Shown here piece by piece: positions 63,492 through 64,000 of a stretch of DNA of 64,000 nucleotides. Positions within the stretch are counted from its first letter, which is position 1, and each line of letters opens with the position of its first letter. Source of the DNA: Corynebacterium confusum (GTDB taxonomy: Bacteria > Actinomycetota > Actinomycetes > Mycobacteriales > Mycobacteriaceae); NCBI RefSeq assembly GCF_030408715.1, contig NZ_CP047202.1:1779907-1843906 (forward strand), read 5' to 3'. The notes below the pieces were generated by a model that was not told the DNA's origin, searched no databases, and saw only the letters and a list, made by a program, of their open reading frames with translations. Made by a program: the position numbers and the translations under genes.

Positions 63492-64000
63492 CTAGTCAGC
63501 GGCAGACGGCGCGAAGTCCGGCAGGCGCTCGCCCAGGCCGAACAGGTTCGCGATGGCGGCCACCGAGCGCGCCGCGCCCTGGCCGTCGCCGTAGGGGTTG
63601 ACCGCATTCGCCATGGCGGCGTAGGCGGCGTCGTCCTCAAGCAGGAGACGAGCCTCCGCGGTGATGAGGTCGCGGTCGGTACCCACCAGCTTGACGGTGC
63701 CGGCCACGACGGCCTCGGGGCGCTCGGTATTCGAGCGCATCACCAGCACCGGCTTGCCCAGCGCCGGGGCCTCCTCCTGGACTCCGCCGGAGTCGGTCAG
63801 GATGATGCTCGCGCGGTTTTGCAGCTGGGTGAACTGGTCGTACGGTAGCGGGTCGGTGATGATGACGTTGTCCAGATTTTCTACCTCCGGCAGCACCGCC
63901 TGGCGCACCTTCGGGTTCAGGTGCAACGGCAAGGCGAAGTAGGTGTCTGGATATTCTGTGGCCAGGTCGGCGACCGCGTCGCCGATATTCTTCATCGCGT
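63492..64000 (-). CDS. wecB: UDP-N-acetylglucosamine 2-epimerase, C-terminal part
   Basis: At least 169 residues of the C-terminal half of the non-hydrolysing enzyme; it runs off the right end of the window. LHLNPKVRQAVLPEVEN, NVIITDPLPYDQFTQLQNRA, LTDSGGVQEEAPALGKPVLV and TVKLVGTDRDLI are strongly conserved WecB signatures. It interconverts UDP-GlcNAc and UDP-ManNAc in the cytoplasm, feeding the UDP-ManNAc dehydrogenase at 38204. Its stop is 75 bases from the DyP start. As the gene begins outside the window, no start can be given. Confidence 0.93.
   Translation of the reverse strand, partial: AMKNIGDAVADLATEYPDTYFALPLHLNPKVRQAVLPEVENLDNVIITDPLPYDQFTQLQNRASIILTDSGGVQEEAPALGKPVLVMRSNTERPEAVVAGTVKLVGTDRDLITAEARLLLEDDAAYAAMANAVNPYGDGQGAARSVAAIANLFGLGERLPDFAPSAAD

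Overview
The window is GC-rich and reads like a Corynebacterium chromosome. Supporting signs are an MscCG-type mechanosensitive channel with an extra C-terminal membrane helix, a DtxR-type iron box in front of feoA, a 13E12/DUF222 HNH protein, a tyramine-oxidase-subunit-B-like protein and mRNAs that appear leaderless. Genus is an inference from gene content; no rRNA or species marker is present.

Layout. (1) 0-9.2 kb, mostly minus strand: a frameshifted Old Yellow Enzyme, a succinate-semialdehyde-type aldehyde dehydrogenase, MscCG, a TRIC-family channel, a CAT-anticodon tRNA, an HNH protein, a nucleoside hydrolase and a frameshifted MFS transporter. (2) 9.3-12.4 kb, plus strand: an OpuC-type compatible-solute ABC operon in which a deletion has fused the end of the first permease to the middle of the ATPase. 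(3) 12.4-15 kb, minus: feoA, feoB (with an in-frame amber codon) and a small feoC-like gene under a DtxR-like box. (4) 15-19.4 kb, minus: a calcineurin-type phosphoesterase, a FUSC-family membrane protein and a DoxX-like membrane protein. (5) 19.7-25.8 kb, plus: a compact catabolic operon of APC permease, glutamine-synthetase-like ligase, FluG-type amidohydrolase, M20 amidase and RpiR regulator. (6) 26-27.3 kb: a secreted LIP-type lipase, then the wreck of an IS3-family element.

(7) 28-57.3 kb is a large accessory region. It opens with an AT-richer segment encoding an ApeA-like HEPN defence protein and a hexapeptide-repeat/alpha-beta-hydrolase fusion. It then becomes a cell-surface polysaccharide locus: UDP-glucose dehydrogenase, UDP-ManNAc dehydrogenase, an NAD-sugar epimerase, seven large glycosyltransferases (several with two catalytic domains), an ABC-2 exporter pair (Wzm/Wzt type), three paralogous alpha/beta hydrolases, two PP-loop ligase-like enzymes and several unknown proteins. 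UDP-GlcNAc 2-epimerase lies at the right edge (63.5 kb) and would feed the UDP-ManNAc dehydrogenase. The likely product is a uronic-acid-containing polymer made on the cytoplasmic face, decorated there and exported by the ABC transporter.

(8) 57.4-64 kb: tRNA-Asn with a strong terminator, a lipoprotein, a tyramine-oxidase-subunit-B-like protein, a type I glutamine synthetase, a frameshifted DUF3800 gene, a DyP peroxidase and the partial UDP-GlcNAc 2-epimerase.

An unusual number of otherwise intact genes carry one disabling change (near 816, 9055, 9820, 13072, 40130 and 62075). Several lie in short homopolymer runs, so assembly error and real gene decay must both be considered.
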